Source: Ctenosaura bakeri (Eukaryota > Chordata > Lepidosauria > Squamata > Iguanidae). From it: DNA of 64,000 nt. Below the pieces are notes generated by a model, which searched no databases, was not told where the DNA came from, and saw only the letters and a program-made list of their open reading frames with translations. Within the stretch, counting starts at the first letter, position 1. Each line of letters opens with the position of its first letter. Position numbers and translations under genes: made by a program. Shown piece after piece: positions 37,037 through 47,575 of this stretch. The DNA is taken from the NCBI GenBank assembly GCA_948474755.1, contig CAOLHI010000481.1:62001-126000 (forward strand), given 5' to 3'.

Positions 37037-37285
37037 AGAATCATAGAAACGTAGAGTTGGAAGAGACCACAATGGCCATCAAGTCCAACCCCCTGCCATG
37101 CAGGAACAAACACTCAAAGCACCCCCAGTAAATGGGCATCCAGCCTCTGCTCCAAAGAAGGTAACTTCACCACACTCTGAGGCAGCATATTCCACTGTCG
37201 AATAGCTCCAACTGTCAGGAAGTTCTTTCTGATATTTAGATAAAATCTCTTTTCCTGTAGTTTGAATCCATTCTGTGTCACCTGT
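37037..37285 (-). mobile_element. CR1-type LINE 3' fragment
   Basis: 'tagaatcatagaaacgtagag' then the standard CR1 3' UTR ('ccaaccccctgccatgcagg') and the inverse of the ORF2 end. There is a small internal deletion around 'cctctgctccaaagaagg'. Confidence 0.88.
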
Positions 37286-38341
37286 CCCTTCACAATTTCA
37301 CTATTTATTTAGCAGAAAATCTCTTTGTATTTTGTTTGTGCAGACCAGTTTGCACCCATCAATGGACTAAGCTGGCCAGCACATCCATGCAAAAGATTTA
37401 TCTTCACCCATGAGCGTAGGACATGCCTGGATCAGAGCTACTGTGATAGATTTAAGAGTTATTTAAGTGGGGATCCTTGCTTAGGGCAAGATCCAATTGT
37501 GTACTTCCATACCTGGAATAGTACTTCTGTACCTGATACCAGTACATTTAGGACTATGGAACCAAAAGGTGGTGGTACCAAAAACCTGCTGGACAGCATT
37601 AACTGAGGTCTTTGAAGCAAATTGTTAAGATGCATGGGCGGAGGCTGACAGAGGGAGGAGGGATTGCTAGTAGACATAATAGGCTTCAACAGAAATTCAT
37701 GACTGAATTCTTGCCATACTGCAGAATAATTGATCTCACAATTGTTGGGGGGGGGGGGAGATAATTTGAAGTCAATATTTTATTGTTAGATGAGTAGAAG
37801 TCATTGTAATGTTAACAGTAATAGTATCAGTAATAAACACTCCTTTGCAAAAACTTCAGGGCTACCAATACAATCTAATTTAAGCATCTTCCGCATTACC
37901 ACCCCACTGTATAGCGGCTTAATTTGTGGCCATTTGATCAAACTGGGTGGAGAAAGAAGCACTTTGTCTCACGTTTACATTGGAGGAGGTGCCAGCAACT
38001 AAACATAAATCCAATGGTGCCATATTTTTCTGGCTGCAATTCTTCAGTAGCATCCCAAGCCACATTTAAGCCATACCAGACTGAAATGATCATGGTAAAA
38101 CTTTGTTTAAGACACGCTGCAGTCCTGGGCTGTCTACGCCCGACTCCCATGGATTTTTGCACAGGCCTTTATCTTTTATCGCTTGATTTGCCAACTTACT
38201 TATTCTGTAGATTTTGCTGTGCCATCAACTGAGGTTTAATTTGATTTAACTCAGACGTTAGACCACATATTAGCTAATGAAGCAAGCAAGCCGGCTTTTA
38301 ACTGTCATTTTAAATAAGTATCTTTAAAATACCTGATCAGC

Positions 38342-38414
38342 AAGAAAGAAAAAAAGGAAGGAAGGAAGGAAGGAAGGAAGGAAGGAAGGAAGGAAGGAAG
38401 GAAGGAAGGAAGGA
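38342..38414. repeat. (GGAA)n microsatellite
   Basis: About 15 tandem GGAA units preceded by GAAA-rich sequence. Confidence 0.95.
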
Positions 38415-38709
38415 CACAGTGATTGGAAAATAAGTCTAGAAGAGCCTTAAGTGTTTTCAAACCCAGTAGCTTAGAAGAATGGGTGATGTATCCTAACTAT
38501 GTAGTCTGTTCTTTTTTATTCTGCATCCAAACTCAGTTTTCTTCCCTCTCTCTCCTCCCTTTTCACCCACGATCTGCGGTCAGATTAGCAAATCGGCTTC
38601 TGCTGAGCCAGCTAAATTAGGGAAGTGGGTTATTTTACTTTTTACTTTATTTTTTGTTCTGGTTTCTTTTTTTCTTTTTCTTTTTTAATTTTATGTACTA
38701 CGGAGAACA

Positions 38710-38818
38710 GTGTCGTCTTGTGGCCGTTCTCGTAGACTGTGTTGGTTTAACAAGCGTCCAACCCTTTTGTCTTGTTGTTTTTTTGTCTTTCCTGCTCCCT
38801 GTCCCCTTGTTCCCACAG
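38710..38818 (+). promoter_or_regulatory. UGU-rich tract and acceptor upstream of the 80-bp CELF2 exon
   Basis: TGT and TTGTTG words are dense: TGTCG at 38711, TTGTGG, CTGTGTTGG, TTTTGTCTTGTTGTTTTTTT and TTTGTC, followed by a polypyrimidine tract ending TCCCACAG. UGU-rich RNA is the ligand of CELF proteins, and CELF2 is reported to control skipping of one of its own exons. That these words are bound here is an inference. Confidence 0.4.
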
Positions 38819-38898
38819 GCTGTGCGTTTGTCACGTTTTCGACAAGGGCAATGGCACAGAATGCAATCAAAGCCATGCACCAGTCTCAGACCATGGAG
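38819..38898 (+). CDS. CELF2: CELF2 exon: RNP1 and the second half of RRM2
   Basis: An 80-bp exon. The first two bases (GC) complete the Gly codon started in the previous exon. 26 codons follow, [17 protein letters not shown] and A-M-H-Q-S-Q-T-M-E, ending on a codon boundary. The RNP1 octamer R-G-C-A-F-V-T-F spans the junction with the exon at 10135. N in MAQNAIK and S in HQSQTME point to CELF2; I recall T and A in CELF1. The acceptor is CCCACAG and the donor GAG|GTACAG, a weaker donor than those of the other exons (C at +5 rather than G is not seen here: bases +3 to +6 are ACAG). The length is not a multiple of three, so skipping shifts the frame and would destroy RRM2. Confidence 0.96.
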
Positions 38899-40505
38899 GT
38901 ACAGTACTGTATCATCTGCCCTTTCTTTGTTTTCTTTGTGCAAATGATTGAGAATGTAAAGCCATGCTCTCCTGGAGAAGATCAGATGCATGACAATCAC
39001 AGACTTAAGACTTCTACACATTCTCCACCCCACCCACACACTCTTCTCTTTCTCTCTCTCTCTCTTTTTTGTTTCTCCATCTCTGTGACATTTACTTCCC
39101 TTAATTGTCTGAGAACACAGGATGATCTCTCTGTTTTTATTTCATAATATGGTGGCATTCAGCAGAAAATGAAATAGTTCATTGAAATGCCACCTTGCTG
39201 TCTCGCGAAATGTACATTTGGCATGTTGAATTGTCCCCCCCCCATATTTTTTTTAATGTTGCCGAAACAATCTGAGCTCTGCAGGCTGCCATTCATAAAT
39301 TCAAAGAGGACAAGTGACATGAAGAAAGGCAGATGGTTTTCTTTTCTTTTCTTTTTTTCTAACCTGCAAAGCAGTATCACGTATTCCAAATAACCTGTAA
39401 AAATTTAAATTATGCTTGGCTGTCTGGGAGAGAGTGAAATTCAATTTCATCTTTGGCTTGCATTGGTGAATGAACCCAAATATTTAAATTTACTCTTGTA
39501 AATAAGAATGATTTCCCGACACCCACCCACCCCCGCCCCCAGTCTGTGATTTTTGTCATGGCCTTTCAGAATTTTTCACAAAAAAGCCTCACAAGTCAAC
39601 TGTGTCTTAATCTGGATCTTCTGATTTAATAATTTGAGAGTGCATGTTATATTGTATTATGTATACTGTATCTGTGTATTGATTATCTCTTCTGAAGCAG
39701 CATTTTGATGTAATGTGCACTTGTTTCTTGCCTTCAAAAAAATTTCTGTATTTTCTTTTCTTTTGAAATAAGGATTGTTCAACTTTCTGGAATAATATTG
39801 TTTTCGCCTTTTGCAATGCTCTAATCTCCCAAAGCATGCTGGGTACTAAAAAATCAAATAAACCCCAACATTATTGTGTCTTTGTCATTGAACTGCTTTG
39901 TGTAATGAGCAAAGAATTTTTCTTTTTTTAAGTGCATGAAAATGTCACCGTCTACTGTATTATCCAGAAATATTGATATTGGCATTGGAAAGTCTATTGT
40001 CTCTCCAATCTCTCCTACCTTTAGTTGACATTATTTTGCTATTTTATAATCAATGTGTTTTTCTTTTCAGTGCTATCCATTTTTAGGCATTGAGAATATA
40101 CATTGTTAGACAAGATACAAAGTGGGCCAGAGAAAGGAATCAAAATTACGTTCACCACTAAAAGACACTGAAATAGAAATATGTCTCTGTGTGCACACCT
40201 TATAATCACATACTTCTGCTCCTTTTCTGTGCCCTGCCTTTTATAGTATTAGAAGTGCGTTTTATGACTCCAGATATAAAGAGAAGGGTTACATTGTTTA
40301 TTATTTCCATATAATATTAGGACTTCAGAAGTATGACAGCTATTTTATAATCTTCTGAAGATTCTACCTTTGCTAAAATTCAGAAGGCATTATGTAAAGT
40401 TGTTGCTGGAACCTAATGTTCTCTTAAGATTTGAGCTGAGGTGGTAAAGGCAGCAACACTATGGCTTAATTCATAGTTTTGCTGTAAGTAACTGAAGCCA
40501 ATTTA

Positions 40506-40936
40506 GAGCCTTTTTGCACCTTACCTTTTCACGGAGGTGGGGGGCAGCGCTCGCGCGAGAAGCCTCAGCAGGAACGCTGCCGCTTCCCTGCTGCTTCAGT
40601 TCTGCAGCAGCTTCCTGGTCGCGCAAGCGCCGCGTGAATGCCCTGCGCCTTCCTACCACAGCGCAACCTGGGAATTGCAGGCTAGCACTGAGGCAGGAAG
40701 CGCGACCGGCCTGGCTCCCGACACACCGCATGCCAGGTAAGTGCACGCGGGCCCCGGGAGCATTGCACGACCGCACACCATTTTCGACTTTAAGCCGAAA
40801 ATGAAAAGGTGCGTGCGCAGTCCGCGTCAGGCCCTTGAGCGTCTCGTAAATGTGAGTGCGTCATGCAGACTGCTCCTCCCATTTACACGATGCTCAAGGG
40901 GCCCTCTCGCTTTAGAAACGCTGTGCAAAAAGGGCC
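40506..40936. mobile_element. GGCC-terminus DNA element, GC-rich type, copy 1
   Basis: 431 bp with TTA on both sides (40503-40505 and 40937-40939). The ends are GAGCCTTTTTGCACCTTACC and the inverse AAAAAGGGCC. The interior is CpG-dense (gcgctcgcgcgag, ggtcgcgcaagcgccgcg). Blocks 'ctgctgcttcag', 'gcatgccag', 'aaaatgaaaaggtgc' and 'tgagtgcgtcatgcaga' are shared with 44799-45208. Frames of up to 123 codons are not conserved between the copies. Confidence 0.85.
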
Positions 40937-41098
40937 TTACTCTTGGTCACTCATTTATGGGCTATATAAAGCTACCTAAGCAATGTGGGCCTGGTAGTAT
41001 TACCCATTTAACAGGTACCTTTGTTACGTTTGACAGGTCCAAGTCCTGTCCCACAACTCCATTGATCTCAGCTAAGAACTTTTGTATGAGCAGGTATA

Positions 41099-41336
41099 CA
41101 GTGGGCCCTTGATATCTGATAGGGTTTGGTTCTAGGACACCTCTCCCCACCCCAGATAACAAAATTTGAGGATACTCAAGTCCTGTTAGGTACAGTGGTA
41201 AAGTGAAATGGTGTCCCTTATATAAAATTGCAAATTCAGTTTGCTTTTTGGAATTTTTATTTTTGGTGGGAATATTTTCAAGCCCTGATTTGTTCAATCC
41301 GTGGATACATCATCCACGAATATGGAGGGCTGACTG
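41099..41336. mobile_element. Tigger/MER2-like non-autonomous element
   Basis: 238 bp with TA on both sides. It begins CAGTGGGCCCTTGATATC, then 'gggtttggttctaggaca', and ends 'atatggagggctgactg'. The 'atccgtggata' block before the right end is typical of Tigger-derived elements. Confidence 0.8.
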
Positions 41337-42454
41337 TACTCAAATTCAGTTCTAAAAATTCAAGTTTAAATTTAAATATTTAAATTCAGTACTCACGTTC
41401 AAGTACTTTGAATATAACTGCTTCCTCAGAAGGCTGTTTCTCTTAAACTGGTCTTCTGACAAATGCACGTAGTGGTAGGAAAGGTCATCAGTATTGAAGC
41501 TGATATTGTGATCAGTGCTCAGAATAAGTAGGTGACGGTACAGACTAGACAAATTATCTACATATGTGGCAAAATCATATCCATAATCATAAAGAGCAAA
41601 ATCATCGACATATTCCAGTGTTATATTATGACCAGGTTATTCTTTGAATTTTCCTCAAATTGGGGTTAAATGTTTAATCATAAGGTTCTCTGCTCACACT
41701 AGCCTTTGGGCACACTAGAGGTGGAGCCATACAAAAATTGTCCTTCTAGGAATTCCTTCCCCCTCTCTTCAGATCAAAGAGTGGCTTCAGATTTAAATAA
41801 AAGTTACTCTTTGGTCTGCAGATAATTATACATTTGATGTAGAAAAATAAAATCAGGAAGTATCAAAGTATCGTGAAATAGTAGATCCATCTTGCCCAAC
41901 TCTGTAGACGTGGAGGACATTCAGAACTTGAGTATCCCTAACGGTGCTTACCACTTCTCTAAATAATTGGTTGCATTGTCAAATTGCTCACAACATTAAT
42001 ATTCTTATCCACATTACCCAATGTTCTTGAACTGAAATCTGCCACCTTGTAACTTGAGCCTATTATACTTAGCCCTGCTCTCTGTGACAGCAGGGTAATG
42101 TTTGAAAAGGTGACGATGTATGTTTTTCATCCTTTGCAACTGACAGGGGTCTTCAGAGACTGTTTAATCTGTTGGGAGGGCTTTTGGTACTGCAGATGAC
42201 GAAAGAAAATAACCTCTGCAGCACCCAAAAAAGGGCACACATACATGTAAGGAAAAATTACGTGTATGTGTATCCCTAGCAGGATAGCAGCTAATGCATG
42301 TCCACAACCAATCCATGCAACCCATGATCAGGTACTCCACACTGGTAGGCAAAGTATTACTAATGCACATTGTTGTTGTGTATCCCTACATCATTTTTCC
42401 TAGCCCACACATACACCTTTTATCTTGTCTGTTCCTCTACAGTAAAGCCAAGGA

Positions 42455-42815
42455 GCCCATGGCTCCATGCAGCCTCTGAACCCCACTTTTCTAGCCCCCG
42501 AGGCACCCCACATTTTTCACAATGTTTGCCTGAAACTTGTGTCCAGAACCCTCCAAATCTGCACAAATATGCAAAAAGGCTTCCCACACCCTCCAAATCA
42601 TCACAAACCCCCACGTCCCTGAAATACCTCTGTTTTTCCTCTGTTTCCCTGCCAAAATGGCAAGAAGAAGTGACATGACATCACTTTCAGTTGTCATTTT
42701 GGAGAAGAAGAGTAGAGAAATAGACATCTGTTGGCACACTGGGAGGGAAGTACAGGCTGTAGGAGATTCAAGGGGTGGAAAATGGCCACTGGCCCCCAGG
42801 CAGTTGCTCACCCCT
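42455..42815. mobile_element. Possible hAT-like non-autonomous element
   Basis: The right end, reverse complemented, reads TAGGGGTGAGCAACTGCC, close to the hAT end motif. The same words occur at 21893. The left end is not clear, and the interior is C-rich and unrecognised. Confidence 0.3.
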
Positions 42816-43099
42816 ACATTAGAGCTTGAAACGAGGGAGAGCTACATACATCTTTGGAAACTTTTGGCCATGTTTTAATTAACACTCAAAACCTACAAGA
42901 TGTTGCAGGAAGGGAGTGCAAAAATTTTTCTGAGTTGCTTTTGCATTCTTCCCACAGGCACGAGAGACATAAAAAGTAGCAAGAGACAAGTGGTTTCTTC
43001 ATAGTACTGAAGATGGTGGTCATCCCCAAGGTTTCTGTCAAGCCTGGGGGAACCTGACCAAAACATAACTTGTGAATACAGGGTTGCCTCTTAAATGAT

Positions 43100-43580
43100 A
43101 TATGGTTGGCTCATCACATTTGCAGGTCTGATTTTCATGGATTTGTTTTTTGAGAGTTTCTTCAATCCCTGACTGACACCTGCAGTGCTTCTTTTCCAGG
43201 AGAACTATCTCTCTTGGTAGCTCTGACTGTGCCATGTAGCCTTTTCCAAGCCTGCCTCTGGTCCTCCTTCTCCTCCACCAGCCGCAGGCTGGCCAGCTAA
43301 GAACGGATCACAGCCTGATTTTTCAGCATCAGAAACCCTCTCCCCATGCCCCACACACACCCAAGGAAGGAGATGGGTGGGAGAGGAAGGACAGGACCCC
43401 CCCATGCCAACTCACCCCCTCCATCTCCCCTCCCTGACCTGATTTGATCCATGCGTGATCATTCTCCCCACTATGCATCAACCCCTTTCCCACAGGCAAA
43501 CACACATTTTGATATTTGCCATGTTTCCACTTTTTTGAGAGTTCTGTGACACTAACCCTTGTGAATGTGGAGGGCTACTG
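43100..43580 (-). mobile_element. Tigger-like element, diverged
   Basis: The right end, reverse complemented, gives CAGTAGCCCTCCACATTCAC and 'aagggttagtgtcacagaac', matching the left end of 14209-14594. The left side has 'cacatttgcaggtctgattt', matching the inverse of that element's right end. The C-rich middle differs. Confidence 0.6.
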
Positions 43581-44706
43581 TATTGTATTCTTATGAATTA
43601 CATCTGTGTCTGAACTCCCCCCCCCAATGATATTCCATTTTGTTATAATTCTCCTATTGCTTTCTTACCTATCTTCAGACATGGTTGTGATTCCTGAGAG
43701 TATACCATTGTCTCCAGAAAGGAACCTCAGAAGTGGCTTTGGTGTGCTACTAAAAAGAAAAGTACAAAGGATGCATTTGACAGAGAGAAAGAATTAATGA
43801 GACAGAGACAGTTGAAAAACATAGAATTATGAAATAGGAAAATACCTGCTCATCTTAAAATAGTGAATTGGGATAGAGAAAGAAAAGAAAGAGTATATTG
43901 GTTTAGGTCAATATACTCTCATGTTTCCTTCTCCATGGTTATTAATGTCAATGCTATTATGGTAAAGAGTTGACTTTCAACAGCTAATATTAAATCTGGA
44001 CACTCAAACAGAAACTATAATGCCCCTGGGCACTCTGATTTCATGTTTAATGCAAAGAAAATTTCTTTTCAAATGGAAGATTATATATTAGGCAATCAGG
44101 CTTCAGTTGAAACAGTGACGTTACTCTCTGTCCTTGATTTCATTATTTTCACTTCTTCAGCACTTACCAGTAAAACATATTTTTTTTCAATGCAAGCACG
44201 AAATCCGAAATGACGAGAAAGAAAATGTTCAGAAGAATAAGTGTCTCCTAAAATTAATGGCTTCTTAGATTGCTATTTACACTCATATGCTTTCTGTCCT
44301 CCTGTTGTAGAGACCTGCGCTCGCCATCACATTTTAACCTCTCTCATATATATGAGGTTATGCTCAAGCAACTGTGTCAAACTGAAACACTAATTTTCTT
44401 TTTTATTGTGGAACAAATTAGTTATGACAATAACAGACCTTTTCTGATATGAAGCCACTTTGATATGTATGATTTCAATCTTTGTGATGTTTGTTCTCTT
44501 GAAATTGCTGCCCTGATGAAATATGAAGCAGATGGGGGAGAGAATTATAGATTCATAAAATGCTGCAATATTGTTTTATACAATTTACTGCCAGTTAAGC
44601 ATTCATAAATACAATATTGGCTGCTATGTGGAGCTCAGATCTGCATGCCTGTAAGACTGGGTCTGTTATCACATAGCCTTGTCCTTGAAATTTATTTCTG
44701 CTTCTT

Positions 44707-44745
44707 TTTGTGTGTGTGTATGTGTGCATATACATATACATATAT
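44707..44745. repeat. Mixed (TG)n/(TA)n tract
   Basis: 'tgtgtgtgtgtatgtgtgcata' and 'tacatatacatatatg' side by side, just before a SINE. Confidence 0.8.
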
Positions 44746-45377
44746 GAGAACCAGTGTTGTGTAGTGTTGGACTACACCAGGGTTTGAATCCCCACTTAGG
44801 CCCTTTCCACACCTTACCTTTTTCTGGCGCTGGGATGCAGGGATCGCACGAGCAGCCTCTGGCGAGAGGCTCTCATGTACCTGCTGCTTCAGCCCCACAC
44901 GAGCTGCCTGCTCATGCAAGAGCCCTGCCTCTTCCTTCTACAGTGCAGCCTGGGACTTTTCCAGGCTGCGCTGGGGCAGGAAGCATAACTGGCAAGGCTC
45001 CGGAGGCTCGGCATGCCAGCTAAGTGCGGGAGCAATGCGTGATCGTGCACCATTTTTGGCTTCCAACTGAAAATGAAAAGGTGCACAAGCAGCACCTGCT
45101 GGCCCCTGGAGCGTTGCACGATTGTGAGTGCATCATGCAGATCGCTCCTCACAATCGCGCAATGCTCCAGGCACCCTTTTGCATGGCAAATGATGTGCAA
45201 AAAGGGCCTTCACCATGGAAATCCAATGCGTGGCCTTGGGCAAGTCACACTGTCTCAGTTTCAGAGGAAGGCAAAGACAACCCCTTCTCTGAACAAATCT
45301 TACCAAGAAAAACCCATGATAGGTTTGCCTTAGGCCCATCATAAATCAGAAACAGTTTGAAGGCACAGAACAGCATC

Positions 45378-45378
<1 letters not shown>
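44745..45378 (+). mobile_element. tRNA-derived SINE split by a DNA element
   Basis: The head (44745-44798) has 'gtgtagtgttggact' and the B box GGGTTTGAATCCCC. The body resumes at 45209 with 'gaaatccaatgcgtggcctt', 'gggcaagtcacactgtctcag', 'ctctgaacaaatcttacca' and the 'gaaacagtttgaaggcacag' 3' end. The intervening 410 bp are a GGCC-terminus element. The SINE tail leads directly into the AAAG repeat. Confidence 0.85.
44799..45208. mobile_element. GGCC-terminus DNA element, GC-rich type, copy 2
   Basis: 410 bp. The left end is GGCCCTTTCCACACCTTACC and the right end AAAAAGGGCC. The flanks are TTA and TTC. The interior is colinear with 40506-40936 but has lost many CpG dinucleotides. It lies within a SINE, so it inserted after the SINE. 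Confidence 0.87.
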
Positions 45379-45433
<55 letters not shown>

Positions 45434-45450
45434 AAAAGAAAGAAAGAAAG
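45379..45450. repeat. (AAAG)n microsatellite
   Basis: About 17 units at the 3' end of the SINE, probably grown from its tail. Confidence 0.95.
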
Positions 45451-45694
45451 CGAGCTTCATTCATGTGTATTTTGGAAGCATGTGGTAAACTGCTTTGCTT
45501 CTCGTATGAAATCCTAGATGAAGCAGAATCCAAAACTTGCTACATTGCCTCTTCTGTCATTTAATCTGAGGATCGTGGGACACCTTAGTCTTAGCAGAGC
45601 ATAAGATGTTTTGTTTTGTTTTGCACTAAAATTCCTTAGGGCAAGTGATGATGATGCCATGATAAATCTCTCTCTATATTTTCTCCACCCTCTC

Positions 45695-45696
45695 TA

Positions 45697-45754
<58 letters not shown>

Positions 45755-45764
45755 CATCCATCCA
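45695..45764. repeat. (TCTG)n(TCTA)n(TCCA)n compound microsatellite
   Basis: Three TCTG units, about 12 TCTA units and three TCCA units in order. Confidence 0.95.
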
Positions 45765-46459
45765 TAAACACAAAGTCTAACTGTGGAAGGGATTTTTTTC
45801 TCTCTCTCTCTAAAACAAATTAAACAAGAAAAAGTCTTGGGGATGCAATGTTACTGCAGAGAGTGGAATCTAGACCCATTTAAATCACTAGGTCAGTGTG
45901 ATGTGAGTTGCACCCCCTCCATATCAGTTTCTAATTATTGTTATTGAAGGCCAACATACCCATGCAAAACAGATGATCACAATCTATCCCATATTTTTAC
46001 TGCAAAAATTCTAGTCAGTGTTCTATTACGCACCTCTACAGAGAGAATGTTGCATAATTTGTTTGTTGTTGTTTTAATTTTTATTTTGTTTCAAAAAATA
46101 ATAGAGCTTTGGTGCCCCAATCTGTTACTCAATGCCTAATATAGAAGTAAGTTCAGTGGGACTTAGCACCCCAATAAGAGTGCTTGGGTATGTAGCAATA
46201 TTGTCACAACCAGGACTAAGTAGCAATCATGACAACAGAATAGTTACAGATGAATAAATCTAGGTAACTGTTCCATATTCACAATTTCTACTTCACTATT
46301 GCCACCATCATAATTCCCTTCCCAACCTACTTTATTGGGCATCATCTGCATGGGGAGAAGTCCCTTCTGCTGGCAATTGGAGCATGGGTAACTGACATTT
46401 CCATCAGGTCTTGGGTAGGATGGCCAGGAGAGGTTACTTAGTTGGGTATACTTGACTTA

Positions 46460-46639
46460 GGCCATTTCCACATAAGGCTGTTATAGCACTACAATTCCAC
46501 TTTCAACCTCCTATGGAATCCTGGGGTTTGCAGTTTTGGGAAGGGCCAGCTGGTCCCTCCTGAAACTGCAAACCCCAGGATTCCATAGGAGGTTGAAAGT
46601 AGAATCATAGTGCTATAATAGCCTGGTGCAGAAATGGCC
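46460..46639. mobile_element. Palindromic MITE (GGCC-terminus group), copy 5
   Basis: 180 bp with TTA at both ends (46457-46459 and 46640-46642). The palindromic arms and the central 'gggccagctggtccc' are as in copies 2 and 4. Confidence 0.9.
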
Positions 46640-46642
46640 TTA

Positions 46643-46844
46643 GACCATTTCCACACTTCACTGTTACAGTGCTATTATTCCACTTTCAACATCCTGTGGA
46701 ATTCTGGGGTTTGTAGTTTACTAAGACCAAAGAGTTCTCTGGCCGAGAATTCTAAATGCCCCTCCCTAAACTACAAACCTCAGAATTCCATAGGATGTTG
46801 AAAGTGGAATAATAGCACTATAACAGTGTACTGCGGAAATAGCC
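46643..46844. mobile_element. Palindromic MITE (GGCC-terminus group), copy 6
   Basis: 202 bp, starting directly after the TTA that follows copy 5 and followed by TTA itself (46845-46847). The centre has 'gaccaaagagttctctggcc' and 'gagaattctaaatgcccc', which places it with copies 1 and 3. Confidence 0.9.
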
Positions 46845-47045
46845 TTAGTTAAGTCAACTAAGTAGCTGATGCTGAATACCAGCATAAGTCTTGACTCAGG
46901 CTAATTTCAAATAACTGTAGCTAATGAGAATCCTCAATTTTTGTAACTTAAAATTATAGACAACTCTGGTTGTTTTAAAAATGCATTTAGTTTTTAGGCA
47001 TTAATGTAAAACAATTACAACTCTACATCTTGTCCTCTTTTTCTC

Positions 47046-47090
47046 TTTCCTTCCTTCCTTCCTTCCTTCCTTCCTTCCTTCCTTCCTTTC
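47046..47090. repeat. (TTCC)n microsatellite
   Basis: About 11 TTCC units, 330 bp upstream of the 159-bp exon. Confidence 0.95.
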
Positions 47091-47416
47091 ACAGGCTTGT
47101 TCTCTTGGGGGAAAAAAACAAGGAAAGGCTAATGATAATTTTAAAGCAATGCTTATGTTTTGTTATCTTCAGGACAGTGTTGAATATTTGTTTTGAGGAA
47201 AGGGATGAAGTCATCGTGTTGGATTAGAAATCGATTCAGCCACTGTGTTGCAGAGATGCTCTAACCCTTGAACGCCTTTACATGAGTCATGTGATCAATT
47301 GAAAAAAGAAAATACAGACGGGGTATGGGTAGGGTAGAGAACCTTAGGAGTGGAAAAGACTCATGTAAATGTGTGCTGGATTGATTTTTTCCCCCCACCA
47401 ATCTGTCCAATCGCAG

Positions 47417-47575
47417 GGTTGTTCTTCACCAATAGTCGTGAAGTTTGCTGATACCCAAAAGGACAAGGAGCAGAGACGTTTACAGCAGCAGTTGGCACAA
47501 CAAATGCAACAGCTCAACACTGCCACCTGGGGGAATCTTACAGGTCTTGGAGGACTTACACCACAGTACCTGGCT
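47417..47575 (+). CDS. CELF2: CELF2 exon: end of RRM2 and start of the linker
   Basis: A 159-bp exon of exactly 53 codons, phase 0 at both ends. It begins [15 protein letters not shown], the last beta strand of RRM2 and the KDKEQRR tail. A Gln-rich stretch follows ([14 protein letters not shown]), then [19 protein letters not shown]. The Q-rich run and [10 protein letters not shown] fit CELF2; CELF1 has a different linker start. The acceptor is AATCGCAG, preceded by a C/T tract, and the donor is GCT|GTAAGT. Exon skipping would keep the frame but remove the end of RRM2. The Gln-rich part is likely flexible and helical. No damage is seen. Confidence 0.96.

Larger units (their letters stand above)
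10136..38818 (+). other. CELF2: CELF2 intron, 28.7 kb
   Basis: Bounded by GTGAGT at 10136 and CCCACAG at 38818. It contains most of the palindromic MITEs. Stretches where I see nothing nameable, apart from short low-complexity tracts, are 10136-10580, 12131-13057, 13253-14208, 14981-15414, 16145-17315, 18571-19674, 19891-20953, 21270-24119 (AT-rich at 22140-22330 and 23010-23110), 24521-25899, 26291-26963, 27513-28174, 28814-29373, 30651-33659, 34597-34842, 34936-37036 (apart from a hairpin near 35450) and 37286-38341. Confidence 0.85.
46195..46890. repeat. Family F repeat copy, split by two MITEs
   Basis: The left part (46195-46459) has 'gttacagatgaataaatcta' and 'ttccatattcacaattt', shared with 49085. 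The end block 'ggtatacttgacttag' is cut from 'ttaagtcaactaagtagctg' (46845 on) by MITEs at 46460 and 46643. Confidence 0.55.
38899..47416 (+). other. CELF2: CELF2 intron, 8.5 kb
   Basis: Starts GTACAG and ends AATCGCAG. Stretches with nothing nameable are 38899-40505 (T-rich in places, repeat-poor), 41337-42454, 43581-44706 and 45765-46194. The GC-rich DNA elements at 40506 and 44799 are the main anomalies in composition. Confidence 0.85.

Noticed and set aside
38710..39147. A 145-codon frame around the 80-bp exon, as an alternative first or retained exon
   Set aside because: The frame starts at GTG, not ATG, and only the 26 codons of 38821-38898 match CELF2. The open flanks are T-rich intron.
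40471..41112. CpG island or alternative CELF2 promoter with coding frames
   Set aside because: The GC-rich block coincides with a TTA-flanked element with inverted ends, and a second copy lies at 44799-45208. The frames are not kept between the copies.
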